Assembly (NCBI RefSeq): GCF_008931805.1
Contig: NZ_CP044399.1
Location: 620,001-684,000, forward strand
Length of the DNA: 64,000 bases
Source: Moritella marina ATCC 15381
GTDB lineage: Bacteria > Pseudomonadota > Gammaproteobacteria > Enterobacterales > Moritellaceae
Direction of reading: 5' to 3'
The position numbers were made by a program, and so were the translations under genes. Below the pieces are notes generated by a model. It saw nothing but the letters and a program-made list of their open reading frames with translations. It searched no databases and was not told the origin of the DNA. Shown here one piece after another: positions 1 to 7,627 of this stretch; the first letter of the stretch is position 1; each line of letters opens with the position of its first letter.

Positions 1-930
1 AATAGTGAGCTTAGTGAGTTGTTATATGCGGCTAAACATGAAGGCTTAATGGCGGGTATATCGCTTATGATCATGAGTTTTCTCTATGGCATTTTACATT
101 CTGTAGGCCCCGGTCATGGTAAGTTGATCGTCACCACTTATATTGCAACACAAGATGCTAAGGTGAAGTTAAGCTTGATCATTACGCTAATATCTTCACT
201 TATGCAGGCACTCGTTGCTGTGGTGCTGGTGTCGGTATTATTGATGTTGTTTGATGCATCGATGCGTGACATAAACCATAAAGCTGAGCTGCTTATTCCT
301 TTAAGTTTCTATACGGCTATTTTATTAGGTGTAGTGATTATTTGGCGTAACCTGGTGTTGATGTACCGAGTCATGAAAGACAATAAAAAAGCATTACACA
401 GTCGTGAGGTTGGCGTTATTCAGCGTTTAACACCATTATCGGATGCACATAGCAGTGTACGGACAAATGTGTATAAAACAGAATTTACGGCGTCAGCGTT
501 AACCAACCATGTGCATGATGATAAGTGTGGTTGTGGGCATCAACACGTTGTGTCTTCAGCACAAATTAACGATGCTTCATCTATGAAAGAATATTTGGCT
601 ATCATCTTGAGTATTGGTATTCGTCCTTGTACTGGCGCTATTATGGTATTGTTATTTTCCAATATGCTTGATATTTATTGGCTTGGAATTGTTAGTGCGG
701 TCGTGATGGCATTAGGTACGGCGCTAACAACATCGACGATTGCCATTATGACGATTACCGGTAAACAAGTGGTTAGACGTTATTTATCCGCAGGAAAGCA
801 GCGTCAAGTATCGAATAATCAAGTGAGTTTCAGCAAATTTATTGTCCCGATTATAGGTGGTTTGGTACTGATATTACTTGGTGTATTATTACTTGAATCT
901 CGACCTGTTGGTATGTCGCCGATGTTTTAG
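1..930 (+). CDS. NicO-family nickel/cobalt transporter, 5' end cut off by window
   Basis: Integral membrane metal transporter of the NicO (nickel/cobalt, RcnA-like) family. The reading frame is already open at base 1, so the true start is outside the window and the visible 309 codons are the C-terminal part. The family signature HSVGPGHGK follows the first visible hydrophobic segment. A second motif, IGIRPCTGA, begins the C-terminal membrane half. Between the halves is a soluble loop containing HVHDDKCGCGHQH, a His/Cys-rich stretch typical of metal-handling loops. The C-terminus ends in a last hydrophobic helix. Whether it imports or exports, and its preferred metal, cannot be read from the sequence. 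It converges on the zinc ABC operon across a shared bidirectional terminator. Family assignment is firm; substrate is inference. Confidence 0.85.
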   Translation, partial: NSELSELLYAAKHEGLMAGISLMIMSFLYGILHSVGPGHGKLIVTTYIATQDAKVKLSLIITLISSLMQALVAVVLVSVLLMLFDASMRDINHKAELLIPLSFYTAILLGVVIIWRNLVLMYRVMKDNKKALHSREVGVIQRLTPLSDAHSSVRTNVYKTEFTASALTNHVHDDKCGCGHQHVVSSAQINDASSMKEYLAIILSIGIRPCTGAIMVLLFSNMLDIYWLGIVSAVVMALGTALTTSTIAIMTITGKQVVRRYLSAGKQRQVSNNQVSFSKFIVPIIGGLVLILLGVLLLESRPVGMSPMF

Positions 931-963
931 TAATAAGTGTTCTAGCAGTAAACCGTAATCATT

Positions 964-1033
964 AAAAAAGCCCGAAAACCTATTTTGCGACTGCCTATCA
1001 ATACTGCAGTCACTGAGGTTTTCGGGCTTTTTT
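964..1033. terminator. Bidirectional terminator between NicO gene and znuA
   Basis: Arms AAAAAAGCCCGAAAACCT (964-981) and AGGTTTTCGGGCTTTTTT (1016-1033) are perfect complements. An A-run on one side and a T-run on the other mean it can stop transcription from both converging genes. Confidence 0.9.
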
Positions 1034-1067
1034 GTGTCTTGTTATTGTTACTCTACAGCGTTAGCTA

Positions 1068-2213
1068 CTACTTTAAAGCGCTAACGATAGTATCTACGTT
1101 ATGTTGCATCATCTTAAGGTAGGTTCCTGCTGGTTGGTCGGCAGAAGATAATGCATCAGAGTATAGCTTGCCACCTACTTTAGCGTCAGTTTCATGGCTA
1201 ATCTGTTCTATTAGGCGATTATCAGCGATATTTTCCATGAATACAGCATTCACATTATCATGACGTATTTGTTTTATTAATTTAGCGACATCAGCAGCAC
1301 TTGCTTCAGAGCCTGTACTTGTTCCTTGTGGCGATAAAAAGGTGACATTGAAATCTCGCGCGAAGTAACCAAAAGCATCATGGGGGGTGATCACCTTGCG
1401 TTGGGCTTCTGGTATTGTTGCTAGTTGAGCACCTAATGTTAATGCTAGTTGGTCTAACTCTTGAATATAGTCAGTCGCGTTTTGCTGATAATCAAGGCGG
1501 TTTTCTGGATCCACTTGAATCAGTCCCTTTGCGATGTTTCGTACATAGACTTTTACGTTTTTAATACTGTGCCAAGCATGCGGGTCTATATCACCGTGGT
1601 CATGATGTGCATGTTCGTCGTTGTGCTGTTCGTGATCATGGTCTTCATGTTTGTCGTTGTGCTGTTCGTGATCATGGTCTTCATGTTTGTCGTTGTGCTG
1701 TTCGTGATCATAGTCTTCATGTTTGTCGTTGTGCTGTTCGTGATCATGGTCTTCATGTTTGTCGTTGTGCTGTTCGTGATCATGGTCTTCATGTTTGTCG
1801 TTGTGCTGTTCATGACCATGGCTTTCATGTTCATCGTGATGTTGCTCATGTCCGCTGCCACCTTCTTTGTTACTGAGCTCATCGATGCCATTCGCAGCGA
1901 CAACTTGTACGCCTCGGTAGTTGGCTGCTTCAATTAAACGCGGCATCCAACCTTCAAACTGTAATCCATTGATGACGACTAACTGTGCTTTGGCAATCGC
2001 TTTAGCATCTTGTGGCGTAGGGCTAAATACATGAGAGTCACCGTCAATGCCCACTAAATTGGTTACTTTGACATGTTCTTTACCTACTTCTGATACGAGA
2101 TCGCCAAGAATAGAGAAACTACTAATCACCGCTATTTTTTGTTCAGCCATTACTGCTGAGCTAGCGCCTAAACCAAGTAGTATTATTGATGCTTTGAGGT
2201 TGTTTTTAAGCAT
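1068..2213 (-). CDS. znuA: Zinc ABC transporter, periplasmic binding protein with expanded His-rich loop
   Basis: Solute-binding protein of the metal-binding TroA/ZnuA class, which delivers metal ions in the periplasm to a ZnuBC-type permease. I place the start at 2213 (381 residues) because it is preceded by AAAGGA at good spacing and gives a signal peptide ending near AVMAEQK; the frame upstream looks non-coding. The fold's first lobe (ISSFSILGDLVSEVG, DSHVFSPTPQDAKAIAKA) is followed by a very long His/Asp/Glu loop and then DPHAWHSIKNVKVY, where further metal ligands lie. The loop holds six copies of a 12-residue unit (HDHEQHNDKHED type), much longer than in typical ZnuA. It is the last gene of the sORF-znuC-znuB-znuA operon. 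Zinc rather than manganese is inferred from the His-rich loop and the upstream Zur-like boxes. Confidence 0.92.
   Translation of the reverse strand: MLKNNLKASIILLGLGASSAVMAEQKIAVISSFSILGDLVSEVGKEHVKVTNLVGIDGDSHVFSPTPQDAKAIAKAQLVVINGLQFEGWMPRLIEAANYRGVQVVAANGIDELSNKEGGSGHEQHHDEHESHGHEQHNDKHEDHDHEQHNDKHEDHDHEQHNDKHEDYDHEQHNDKHEDHDHEQHNDKHEDHDHEQHNDEHAHHDHGDIDPHAWHSIKNVKVYVRNIAKGLIQVDPENRLDYQQNATDYIQELDQLALTLGAQLATIPEAQRKVITPHDAFGYFARDFNVTFLSPQGTSTGSEASAADVAKLIKQIRHDNVNAVFMENIADNRLIEQISHETDAKVGGKLYSDALSSADQPAGTYLKMMQHNVDTIVSALK
1613..1828. repeat. 36-bp coding minisatellite, six copies, inside znuA
   Basis: Six head-to-tail 36-bp units start at 1613, 1649, 1685, 1721, 1757 and 1793. A more divergent seventh copy starts at 1829. 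The central four units differ by a single base (a His to Tyr change in one), so expansion looks recent. Because 36 is a multiple of three, other frames also stay open here and produce spurious ORFs on both strands. Confidence 0.95.
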
Positions 2214-2262
2214 GTGCTTGTCCTTTGTAAATTTTAATCGTTGAATAATTAAGATGAAGTCG

Positions 2263-3123
2263 CTAATTATTATTTTTAAAAAGTAATCCGCCTTGGCGGC
2301 CAAATATTAATGAAGTGATATAAAGCAGACCAAGCACTAACACAATGGCTGGGCTCGTTGCTAAGCTAGCGTGATAAGAAAGAAACAGGCCGAAGTAACC
2401 ACTTAGCACGGCACTGATAAAGGCCACTGTCAACATGCCGCCTAAATGGTTTGACCAAAATCGGGCTATTGCAGCAGGTAGGATCATTAAGCCGACAGCC
2501 ATCAAAGTACCTAACGCTTGAAAACCTGCGACCAGATTGAGTACGACGAGCAGTAAAAATCCATAATGGGCAATTGAGCTCAGTTTACTGATCGTTTTAA
2601 AGAAGTGTGGATCCACGCATTCTAAAACTAACGGTCGATAGAGTAGCGCGAGTGCGAATGTCGAAATAGTCGCAATAATGGTAATGAGTGTTAATGCATC
2701 GTTATTCAATGCGAGTGTTGAGCCAAATAGCACGTGTAATAAATCGACATTACTACCATTTGCGGAAATGATGAGTACGCCAACAGCCAGAGAGAGTAAA
2801 TAAAATGCCGCTAAGCTTGAATCTTCCTCTGCTTTTGAGTGGCGAGCCACGATACCAGCTAATACCGCGACCACACAGCCTGCGATAATACCGCCAATGG
2901 TCATAGCTGTGACGGACAAACCTGAGATAAGAAAACCAATCGCTGCGCCAGGTAAAATGGCGTGCGCCATGGCATCACCCGTTAAACTCATTCGCCTAAG
3001 TGTTAAAAATACACCGACTGGCGTGGCGCTGATACTTAGCACAATAATGCCCCATAAGGCGCGTTGCATAAATACAAAATCAGCAAAAGGGGCGATAAAT
3101 AATTCGTATAATTGGGCACTCAT
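2263..3123 (-). CDS. znuB: Zinc ABC transporter, membrane permease
   Basis: ABC-3 family permease (286 residues, about eight or nine membrane helices) that forms the channel of a ZnuABC-type importer. The N-terminal region has the family pattern LRRMSLTGDAMAHAILPGAA, the cytoplasmic coupling segment expected to contact the ATPase. The start overlaps the end of the ATPase gene by four bases, showing translational coupling. The binding-protein gene follows after about 50 bases. Length is normal for the family. Zinc specificity is inferred from the operon and its Zur-like sites. Confidence 0.92.
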   Translation of the reverse strand: MSAQLYELFIAPFADFVFMQRALWGIIVLSISATPVGVFLTLRRMSLTGDAMAHAILPGAAIGFLISGLSVTAMTIGGIIAGCVVAVLAGIVARHSKAEEDSSLAAFYLLSLAVGVLIISANGSNVDLLHVLFGSTLALNNDALTLITIIATISTFALALLYRPLVLECVDPHFFKTISKLSSIAHYGFLLLVVLNLVAGFQALGTLMAVGLMILPAAIARFWSNHLGGMLTVAFISAVLSGYFGLFLSYHASLATSPAIVLVLGLLYITSLIFGRQGGLLFKNNN

Positions 3124-3875
3124 GATGCGCGTTTCTCTATGCTAGTCGCCGGGTTATTAAAGCTGTTATGCACAGCGCAATAAGCAAAATGTTGATAGCC
3201 TGCTTGCAGTAAATACTGTTGAGTTAATACGTCAGCTGTTTTACCTGCTGCAATTAAATTAGTTGCAACAAGCAGTGTGGTGGGAAAGTAGCGTTGTACT
3301 AAGGCAAGATCGTGGATCACCGCTATAACCGTTTTACCTTGTTGCTGACATTCTTGGACCACACGCATTAACAATTCTGTAGTCTGTGCATCAACGCCAC
3401 CAAACGGTTCATCCAGTAATAGAATTTCGGCGTTTTGTAATAGCATGCGTGCAAACAACATGCGTTGAAATTGTCCGCCTGATAGCTGACTAATTTGACG
3501 TCCAGCCATGTCTTCAAGATCTACTTTTGCTAATGCTTGCTTTAATAAGTGCTGTTCGTGTTTGCTAAAGACACGCCAAAAACTGGTTCGCTGCCAAGCG
3601 CCAGCTGATACAAATTCAGTCACAGTGATCGGAAACGTATGATCTATCTGGCTGCTTTGTGGTAAGTAAGCAATATTCTTTAAACTTAAATCACCTAGGT
3701 CGATAGAACCTGATTTGATGGTGATTTGTTGCATGATGCTTTTTAATAAGGTTGATTTACCGGCGCCATTGGGACCGACAATAGCGACGAGATCACCATC
3801 ATCTAAGGTTGTTGATATGTTGCTAAGCGCGATGTTATTTTGATAATAAACACTTAAGCTTTTAATTTTAATCAT
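3120..3875 (-). CDS. znuC: Zinc ABC transporter, ATP-binding subunit
   Basis: ABC ATPase that powers the importer. Visible motifs in order are Walker A GPNGAGKST, a Q-loop (YLPQSSQ), the ABC signature LSGGQFQR, Walker B ILLLDEPFGG and the switch histidine in VIAVIHDLA. It has 251 residues, normal for ZnuC. The start lies six bases after the stop of a 40-residue ORF whose 3' end supplies a GGA-type ribosome site, so the two are probably coupled. The C-terminus overlaps znuB. Expression should be controlled by the two Zur-like palindromes further upstream. Confidence 0.93.
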   Translation of the reverse strand: MIKIKSLSVYYQNNIALSNISTTLDDGDLVAIVGPNGAGKSTLLKSIMQQITIKSGSIDLGDLSLKNIAYLPQSSQIDHTFPITVTEFVSAGAWQRTSFWRVFSKHEQHLLKQALAKVDLEDMAGRQISQLSGGQFQRMLFARMLLQNAEILLLDEPFGGVDAQTTELLMRVVQECQQQGKTVIAVIHDLALVQRYFPTTLLVATNLIAAGKTADVLTQQYLLQAGYQHFAYCAVHNSFNNPATSIEKRAS

Positions 3876-3881
3876 TATTTA

Positions 3882-4004
3882 TTATCCAACAAGGTAAGGT
3901 AATACAGTCCAAAGCATGACTATGATGACAAGGGAAATACCAAAGCGTGCAAATACACTGGTTAATAACAGGGATGCAGTTGTGGATGATTGATTGTGCG
4001 GCAT
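3882..4004 (-). CDS. Small one-helix membrane protein leading the zinc operon (40 aa)
   Basis: This ORF runs from an ATG at 4004 to a TAA at 3882-3884, encoding 40 residues: a short polar N-terminus (MPHNQSSTTAS) followed by one long hydrophobic stretch (FGISLVIIVMLWTVLPYLVG). It ends six bases before the znuC start, lies in the same orientation and sits downstream of the Zur-like boxes, so it is the first gene of the transcript. Its ribosome site is weak (AAAGAAAAATAAA before ATG). I do not recognise a family. Possible roles are a small subunit or regulator of the permease, or a leader peptide that couples translation into znuC. Coding is inferred from position and composition only. Confidence 0.6.
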   Translation of the reverse strand: MPHNQSSTTASLLLTSVFARFGISLVIIVMLWTVLPYLVG

Positions 4005-4047
4005 TTTATTTTTCTTTATTGTTGATTATATCACTTTAGTTTTTGGA

Positions 4048-4062
4048 TGTTATAACATAACA
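4048..4062. promoter_or_regulatory. Zur-like operator 1 of zinc operon
   Basis: TGTTATAACATAACA is an inverted repeat with 6-bp arms and 3-bp centre, matching the gammaproteobacterial Zur core (TGTTATA-N-TATAACA) except in one half-site base. It lies 44 bp upstream of the small ORF. Zur control is inference from the motif. Confidence 0.65.
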
Positions 4063-4082
4063 ATAAGGTGTGGCAAGTGTTA

Positions 4083-4097
4083 TGTTATAGTATAACA
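4083..4097. promoter_or_regulatory. Zur-like operator 2 of zinc operon
   Basis: TGTTATAGTATAACA is a perfect 7-1-7 palindrome, the classic Zur-box core. Its centre is 35 bp from operator 1, close to three and a half helical turns. Confidence 0.75.
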
Positions 4098-4124
4098 AAA
4101 CTTGTTGTTTTCGTAACAGTGAAT

Positions 4125-4165
4125 ACAACAAAGCCCCTGTCGCTAAGTACTTGGGGCTTTGTTGT
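4125..4165. terminator. Terminator after saccharopine dehydrogenase gene
   Basis: The perfect 13-bp arms ACAACAAAGCCCC and GGGGCTTTGTTGT surround a 15-nt loop. It follows the stop of the leftward gene at 4197 and precedes the Zur-like promoter region, insulating the zinc operon. Confidence 0.75.
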
Positions 4166-4196
4166 GTAACTGGCGTTAGCTATGCGTTATGCAGTA

Positions 4197-5267
4197 TTAA
4201 TGATCACATCGAACACGATCAAAGATATCGACAGCGTTTTGCCATACATCTGAGCATGTGTTCTCACTACCTAGTTGTAGGAGGTGTGGTAATAATGCAT
4301 CTGCAAATTCTTCGCTTGATTCTTTTGGTAATAAAGTTGGTAGATGGTCAATTGCTTGCACATACACTGGATAATGCTCACTATATTTAGCCTGCACAAA
4401 TGGCTGCGTCATATTTGTGATCGCATCATAAACTGGCAGTGGGTTATTAGCACTGTTTGGATCGCAGCTCACGTCACTGATAATACGAAGTTTATTATTA
4501 CCAGCTAACAATGACTGGTCAATCATAGGTGGTATATCGCCTTTCAAATAGACACTATTAATAAACACATCTTGTGACAAAATAGCGGTGATAGGCTTTG
4601 GTGAAGTGTCATATTCTTGCTTATCCCACAGCGTCAGTTTATTAATACCCACTGCTTTAAGTAAGTCTGTTGCGCCAGTACCACAGCGACCAAGAGCACC
4701 CATGACCATCACATTTAGATCATTGATGTTCTCACCAAGTTGAGATTGAATTGTGGCAATAAAGCTTTCTTTATTTGCAAACGGAGTGATGGTCGGAAAA
4801 GCAACTTGTTGCTGTTGATAATGGCCAAAACCAAGCAGGCCTAAACCAGCGCCAACAAATCCAGCCCAATAACCAAATGCGGCCACACGGCGGTTATCGG
4901 CATCGGTTAAAAATTCAATATCAAAAATACGACCGCCGCCATTATTGAAACGCGCTAATATTTGCGTCGCTTCATCTTGTCCTTTAAAAGCATGTGCGAA
5001 ATATATATGATCGTGGAAAATCGGTGCATCACTCACTGGTAATTCTTTTAGTCCTAAAATCAACGTATCTGTTGGCATTTCTTGCCAAGGTATAGTCGTT
5101 ATCTCAACCCCAAGGTCACGGTAGTCTTGATCGCTAAAAGTACGTGTTGTAGACGTTTCTACCAGCACGCTAATATCTGCGTCCATTAATACTTTTGCGC
5201 CTTGTGGTGTTAGTGGTGAGCGGCATTCACCTTTTTTAGTTTCACTTCTAAGATAAATTGTTTTCAT
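4197..5267 (-). CDS. Saccharopine dehydrogenase, lysine-forming type (yeast Lys1-like)
   Basis: NAD-dependent enzyme of the alanine-dehydrogenase/transhydrogenase fold, closest in remembered sequence to yeast Lys1. Visible hallmarks are the N-terminal RSETKKGECRSPLTPQGAKVL, GLKELP with the lysine expected to be catalytic, YFAHAFKGQ with the catalytic-type histidine, RRVAAFGYWAGFVGAGLG, and the nucleotide-binding stretch MVMGALGRCGTGATDLLKAVGI. A late motif AIDHLPTLLPKESS also matches Lys1. The length, 356 residues, agrees with the family (yeast about 373). The start overlaps the preceding NhaC-type antiporter gene by 20 bases, so they are co-translated. Gammaproteobacteria normally make lysine by the diaminopimelate route, so lysine catabolism or another secondary-amine substrate is more likely. 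The reaction is inferred from homology. Confidence 0.85.
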   Translation of the reverse strand: MKTIYLRSETKKGECRSPLTPQGAKVLMDADISVLVETSTTRTFSDQDYRDLGVEITTIPWQEMPTDTLILGLKELPVSDAPIFHDHIYFAHAFKGQDEATQILARFNNGGGRIFDIEFLTDADNRRVAAFGYWAGFVGAGLGLLGFGHYQQQQVAFPTITPFANKESFIATIQSQLGENINDLNVMVMGALGRCGTGATDLLKAVGINKLTLWDKQEYDTSPKPITAILSQDVFINSVYLKGDIPPMIDQSLLAGNNKLRIISDVSCDPNSANNPLPVYDAITNMTQPFVQAKYSEHYPVYVQAIDHLPTLLPKESSEEFADALLPHLLQLGSENTCSDVWQNAVDIFDRVRCDH

Positions 5268-6795
5268 GAGTTAATTTGCCTTGTTGAGATTTAGAATAAA
5301 GGAAATAAAAGCTACCCATTGCGCTAGCCATAATTAATACCGTTAAATTAGAACCCGTTATCGAAGCAAGAATAAAACCGATAAAGGTAAAAAAGGCGGT
5401 AGTCATGGCATAAGGCATTTGAGTCTCGACATGATTGATGTGATTAACACCGGATGACATTGATGATAGTACGGTCGTATCAGAAATTGGTGAGCAGTGG
5501 TCACCAAATAATCCTCCACTAAGAGCCGCGGCAAAACACAATATAATGCTGGCATCAAGACTGTAAGCTATCGGTGCTACAATTGGGATCAGCAACGCAA
5601 ATGTACCCCATGAAGAACCGGTAGCAATGGATAAGAATGCGCCAATAATAAAGATGGTGCTAGCAAGTAACCAAATTGGAAAGTTGAGTTGCTGTAACAT
5701 GGTCGCAATGACTGCACCTGTATCTAATGCTTTTAGAATATCGCTAAGGGTCCAAGCGAGCAGTAAAATACACAAAATACTGGTGATCTTTCCCATACCT
5801 TGGAAAAACGAATCCGCAGAAGCACTCATTTTTCGGATCCCAAAGCGGCTCAATGCCAGGATTGTGATCACCGAGGCAACTGAATAAGAAACGGCTAATG
5901 CAGTTCTAATCTCTGAGCCGACTAATTTAGCTTCGGCTGAACCTGATACACCTCGGGTAAAGTAAAAAAACAAAGCCGCCATACATAGTGCTAGTGAAGA
6001 AAGTGCTAACGCGACTGTTTTGGCGCCATATTGTTGTACAGCATTCATGTCTATTAATGGATTTACACTATCGTTTGTAGTGATATCAGATTCTGCAAGG
6101 TATTCACTTTTACCCGTTTCACAATCTTGTTGCGCTTGTTTCATCTTACCGAGGTTAACGCCAAATACGATAATAAAAAATAAACCGATAAGTGTTAGCA
6201 GGGGGTATAGTTGAAATAGCCAAACTTCTTTAAACAACGCCAATCCATCTTTTTCTAAACCGACATTTGTATATGCTTTTTCCATGAGTCCCATGGAGTA
6301 AACGCCCCAACTTATCACAGGTATTAATACACATACTGGTGAAGACGTTGAGTCAATAATTAGTGCTATTTTTTCACGGCATATCTTCATTTTGTCGTAT
6401 AAGGGACGATAGATAGGACCTAGAATAAGTGAGTTACCTGAATCGGTAAAAAAGATAGCAATACCTGATAACCAAGTCCCTGTTTTTAATTTGGCAGGCG
6501 TGCTGACATAACGCGTGATTGATTGTGAAAACGCCGTCATTGCTTTAGATGATTCAAGTAAATAAATGAAGCCAGATATAATCGTAATAACAATAATGAT
6601 TTGAGCATTACTGCCTTTTAATTGATTGAAAATACCATCTTTATAGACGGCTATTACCGATTCTATTGGGGCATAATCATGTAGGATGAAGCTGCCAAGC
6701 AGTACAGCACAAAATAGCGATAAAATAACCCTTCGAGTGGTAAATGCCAAGAAGAGAGCGAGTAAAGAAGGGGATAGTGGTAATAAGTAATCCAT
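5248..6795 (-). CDS. NhaC-family Na+/H+ antiporter-like transporter
   Basis: Polytopic membrane protein of the NhaC antiporter superfamily, about eleven to twelve hydrophobic segments. The conserved pattern FTDSGNSLILGPIYRP lies in the first half and GGLFGDHCSPISDTTVLSS in the second; the latter motif is typical of NhaC and related carriers. The frame is open to 6852, but I prefer the ATG at 6795, where the hydrophobic N-terminus (MDYLLPLSPSLLALFLAF) begins; upstream methionines lack clear ribosome sites. Its 3' end overlaps the saccharopine dehydrogenase gene by 20 bases. That pairing suggests the carrier may move the dehydrogenase's amino-acid substrate or a counter-ion, which is inference. 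Confidence 0.82.
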   Translation of the reverse strand: MDYLLPLSPSLLALFLAFTTRRVILSLFCAVLLGSFILHDYAPIESVIAVYKDGIFNQLKGSNAQIIIVITIISGFIYLLESSKAMTAFSQSITRYVSTPAKLKTGTWLSGIAIFFTDSGNSLILGPIYRPLYDKMKICREKIALIIDSTSSPVCVLIPVISWGVYSMGLMEKAYTNVGLEKDGLALFKEVWLFQLYPLLTLIGLFFIIVFGVNLGKMKQAQQDCETGKSEYLAESDITTNDSVNPLIDMNAVQQYGAKTVALALSSLALCMAALFFYFTRGVSGSAEAKLVGSEIRTALAVSYSVASVITILALSRFGIRKMSASADSFFQGMGKITSILCILLLAWTLSDILKALDTGAVIATMLQQLNFPIWLLASTIFIIGAFLSIATGSSWGTFALLIPIVAPIAYSLDASIILCFAAALSGGLFGDHCSPISDTTVLSSMSSGVNHINHVETQMPYAMTTAFFTFIGFILASITGSNLTVLIMASAMGSFYFLYSKSQQGKLTHENNLS

Positions 6796-6912
6796 GACTA
6801 ACATATCCATGAGTAAACGAAATATCATATTTAACTTTAGAGATTGGGTCAATGATAAAACGCTAATAAATGGTTTTTTATGCTTTTATTTTGGTTATTT
6901 ATTCAATTGTTA

Positions 6913-6947
6913 AAGGTGGTTAAAATATAATAAATTTTAACCACCTT
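6913..6947. terminator. 14-bp perfect stem-loop downstream of GST gene
   Basis: AAGGTGGTTAAAAT (6913-6926) pairs perfectly with ATTTTAACCACCTT (6934-6947) around a 7-nt loop. There is no clear T-run, so termination efficiency is uncertain. It marks the end of the curA-GST transcript. Confidence 0.55.
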
Positions 6948-6978
6948 GATAAGGCTACCGCTTTCACTAAGTGCTGTA

Positions 6979-7602
6979 CTAAGTGTTGTCGTATTTTGCT
7001 TCAATGTCACCAGCAGTTAATAAACAAGGGTGAGAGTGCAGTTGTTCATTGTAACGAGCAAGGTTAGGAAAGTTATTGAGTACATTATTGTTTGCTAAGA
7101 TCTCAACAATAAATGACATCATAATATCGGCACCGCTTAGTTGCTCTGCTACTAAATACGTTTTACCTGCGAGTGACGCATCAAAATAACTGATTACTTT
7201 CGCTATTTCAGCATCCGCGTAAGCTGCCATAAAGTTGGTTTTACAACCGTCTTTGTCGACAAACATTTTTAATAGCAGCGGTAAAATAGCCGAGCTTTCA
7301 GCGAAATGTAGCCACTGTGAATAGGCTATGTATTCTTGCGTTTCAGGTTTTGGTGCAAGGCTATCTGCGGCATATTTGTTGATCAAGTATTCTGTAATTG
7401 CGCCTGATTCGGCAATCACTAAACCATCATCTTCAATAACAGGTGATTTACCCAAAGGATGAATTGCTTTTAATTCTGCTGGCGCTAAGAATGTTTGGCT
7501 ATCACGTTGGTAAGCAATAACATTGTAATCAACGTTTAGCTCTTCTAATAACCAGATGATACGTTTAGAACGAGACTTATTTAAATGGTGTAATGTGATC
7601 AT
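6979..7602 (-). CDS. Glutathione S-transferase
   Basis: Cytosolic-type GST, 207 residues. The N-terminal thioredoxin fold starts MITLHHLNKSRSKRIIWLLE, with the SRS segment at the place of the catalytic Ser/Tyr. The cis-proline and glutathione-binding motif GKSPVIEDDGLVIAESGAI follows at about residues 51-70, and the helical C-terminal domain begins near residue 85. It conjugates glutathione to electrophiles. It lies 25 bases after curA on the same strand and is probably co-transcribed under the TetR-type palindrome upstream of curA. Substrate is unknown. The pairing with CurA, which reduces reactive enones, suggests a shared detoxification role. Confidence 0.9.
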   Translation of the reverse strand: MITLHHLNKSRSKRIIWLLEELNVDYNVIAYQRDSQTFLAPAELKAIHPLGKSPVIEDDGLVIAESGAITEYLINKYAADSLAPKPETQEYIAYSQWLHFAESSAILPLLLKMFVDKDGCKTNFMAAYADAEIAKVISYFDASLAGKTYLVAEQLSGADIMMSFIVEILANNNVLNNFPNLARYNEQLHSHPCLLTAGDIEAKYDNT

Positions 7603-7627
7603 GTTCGTTTCCTATATAACTGCTTAA

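Noticed and set aside
1461-1937. Long plus-strand and second minus-strand ORFs over the znuA repeats
   Set aside because: They are frame shadows of a 36-bp repeat whose length is divisible by three; the znuA frame has signal peptide, ribosome site and domain logic.
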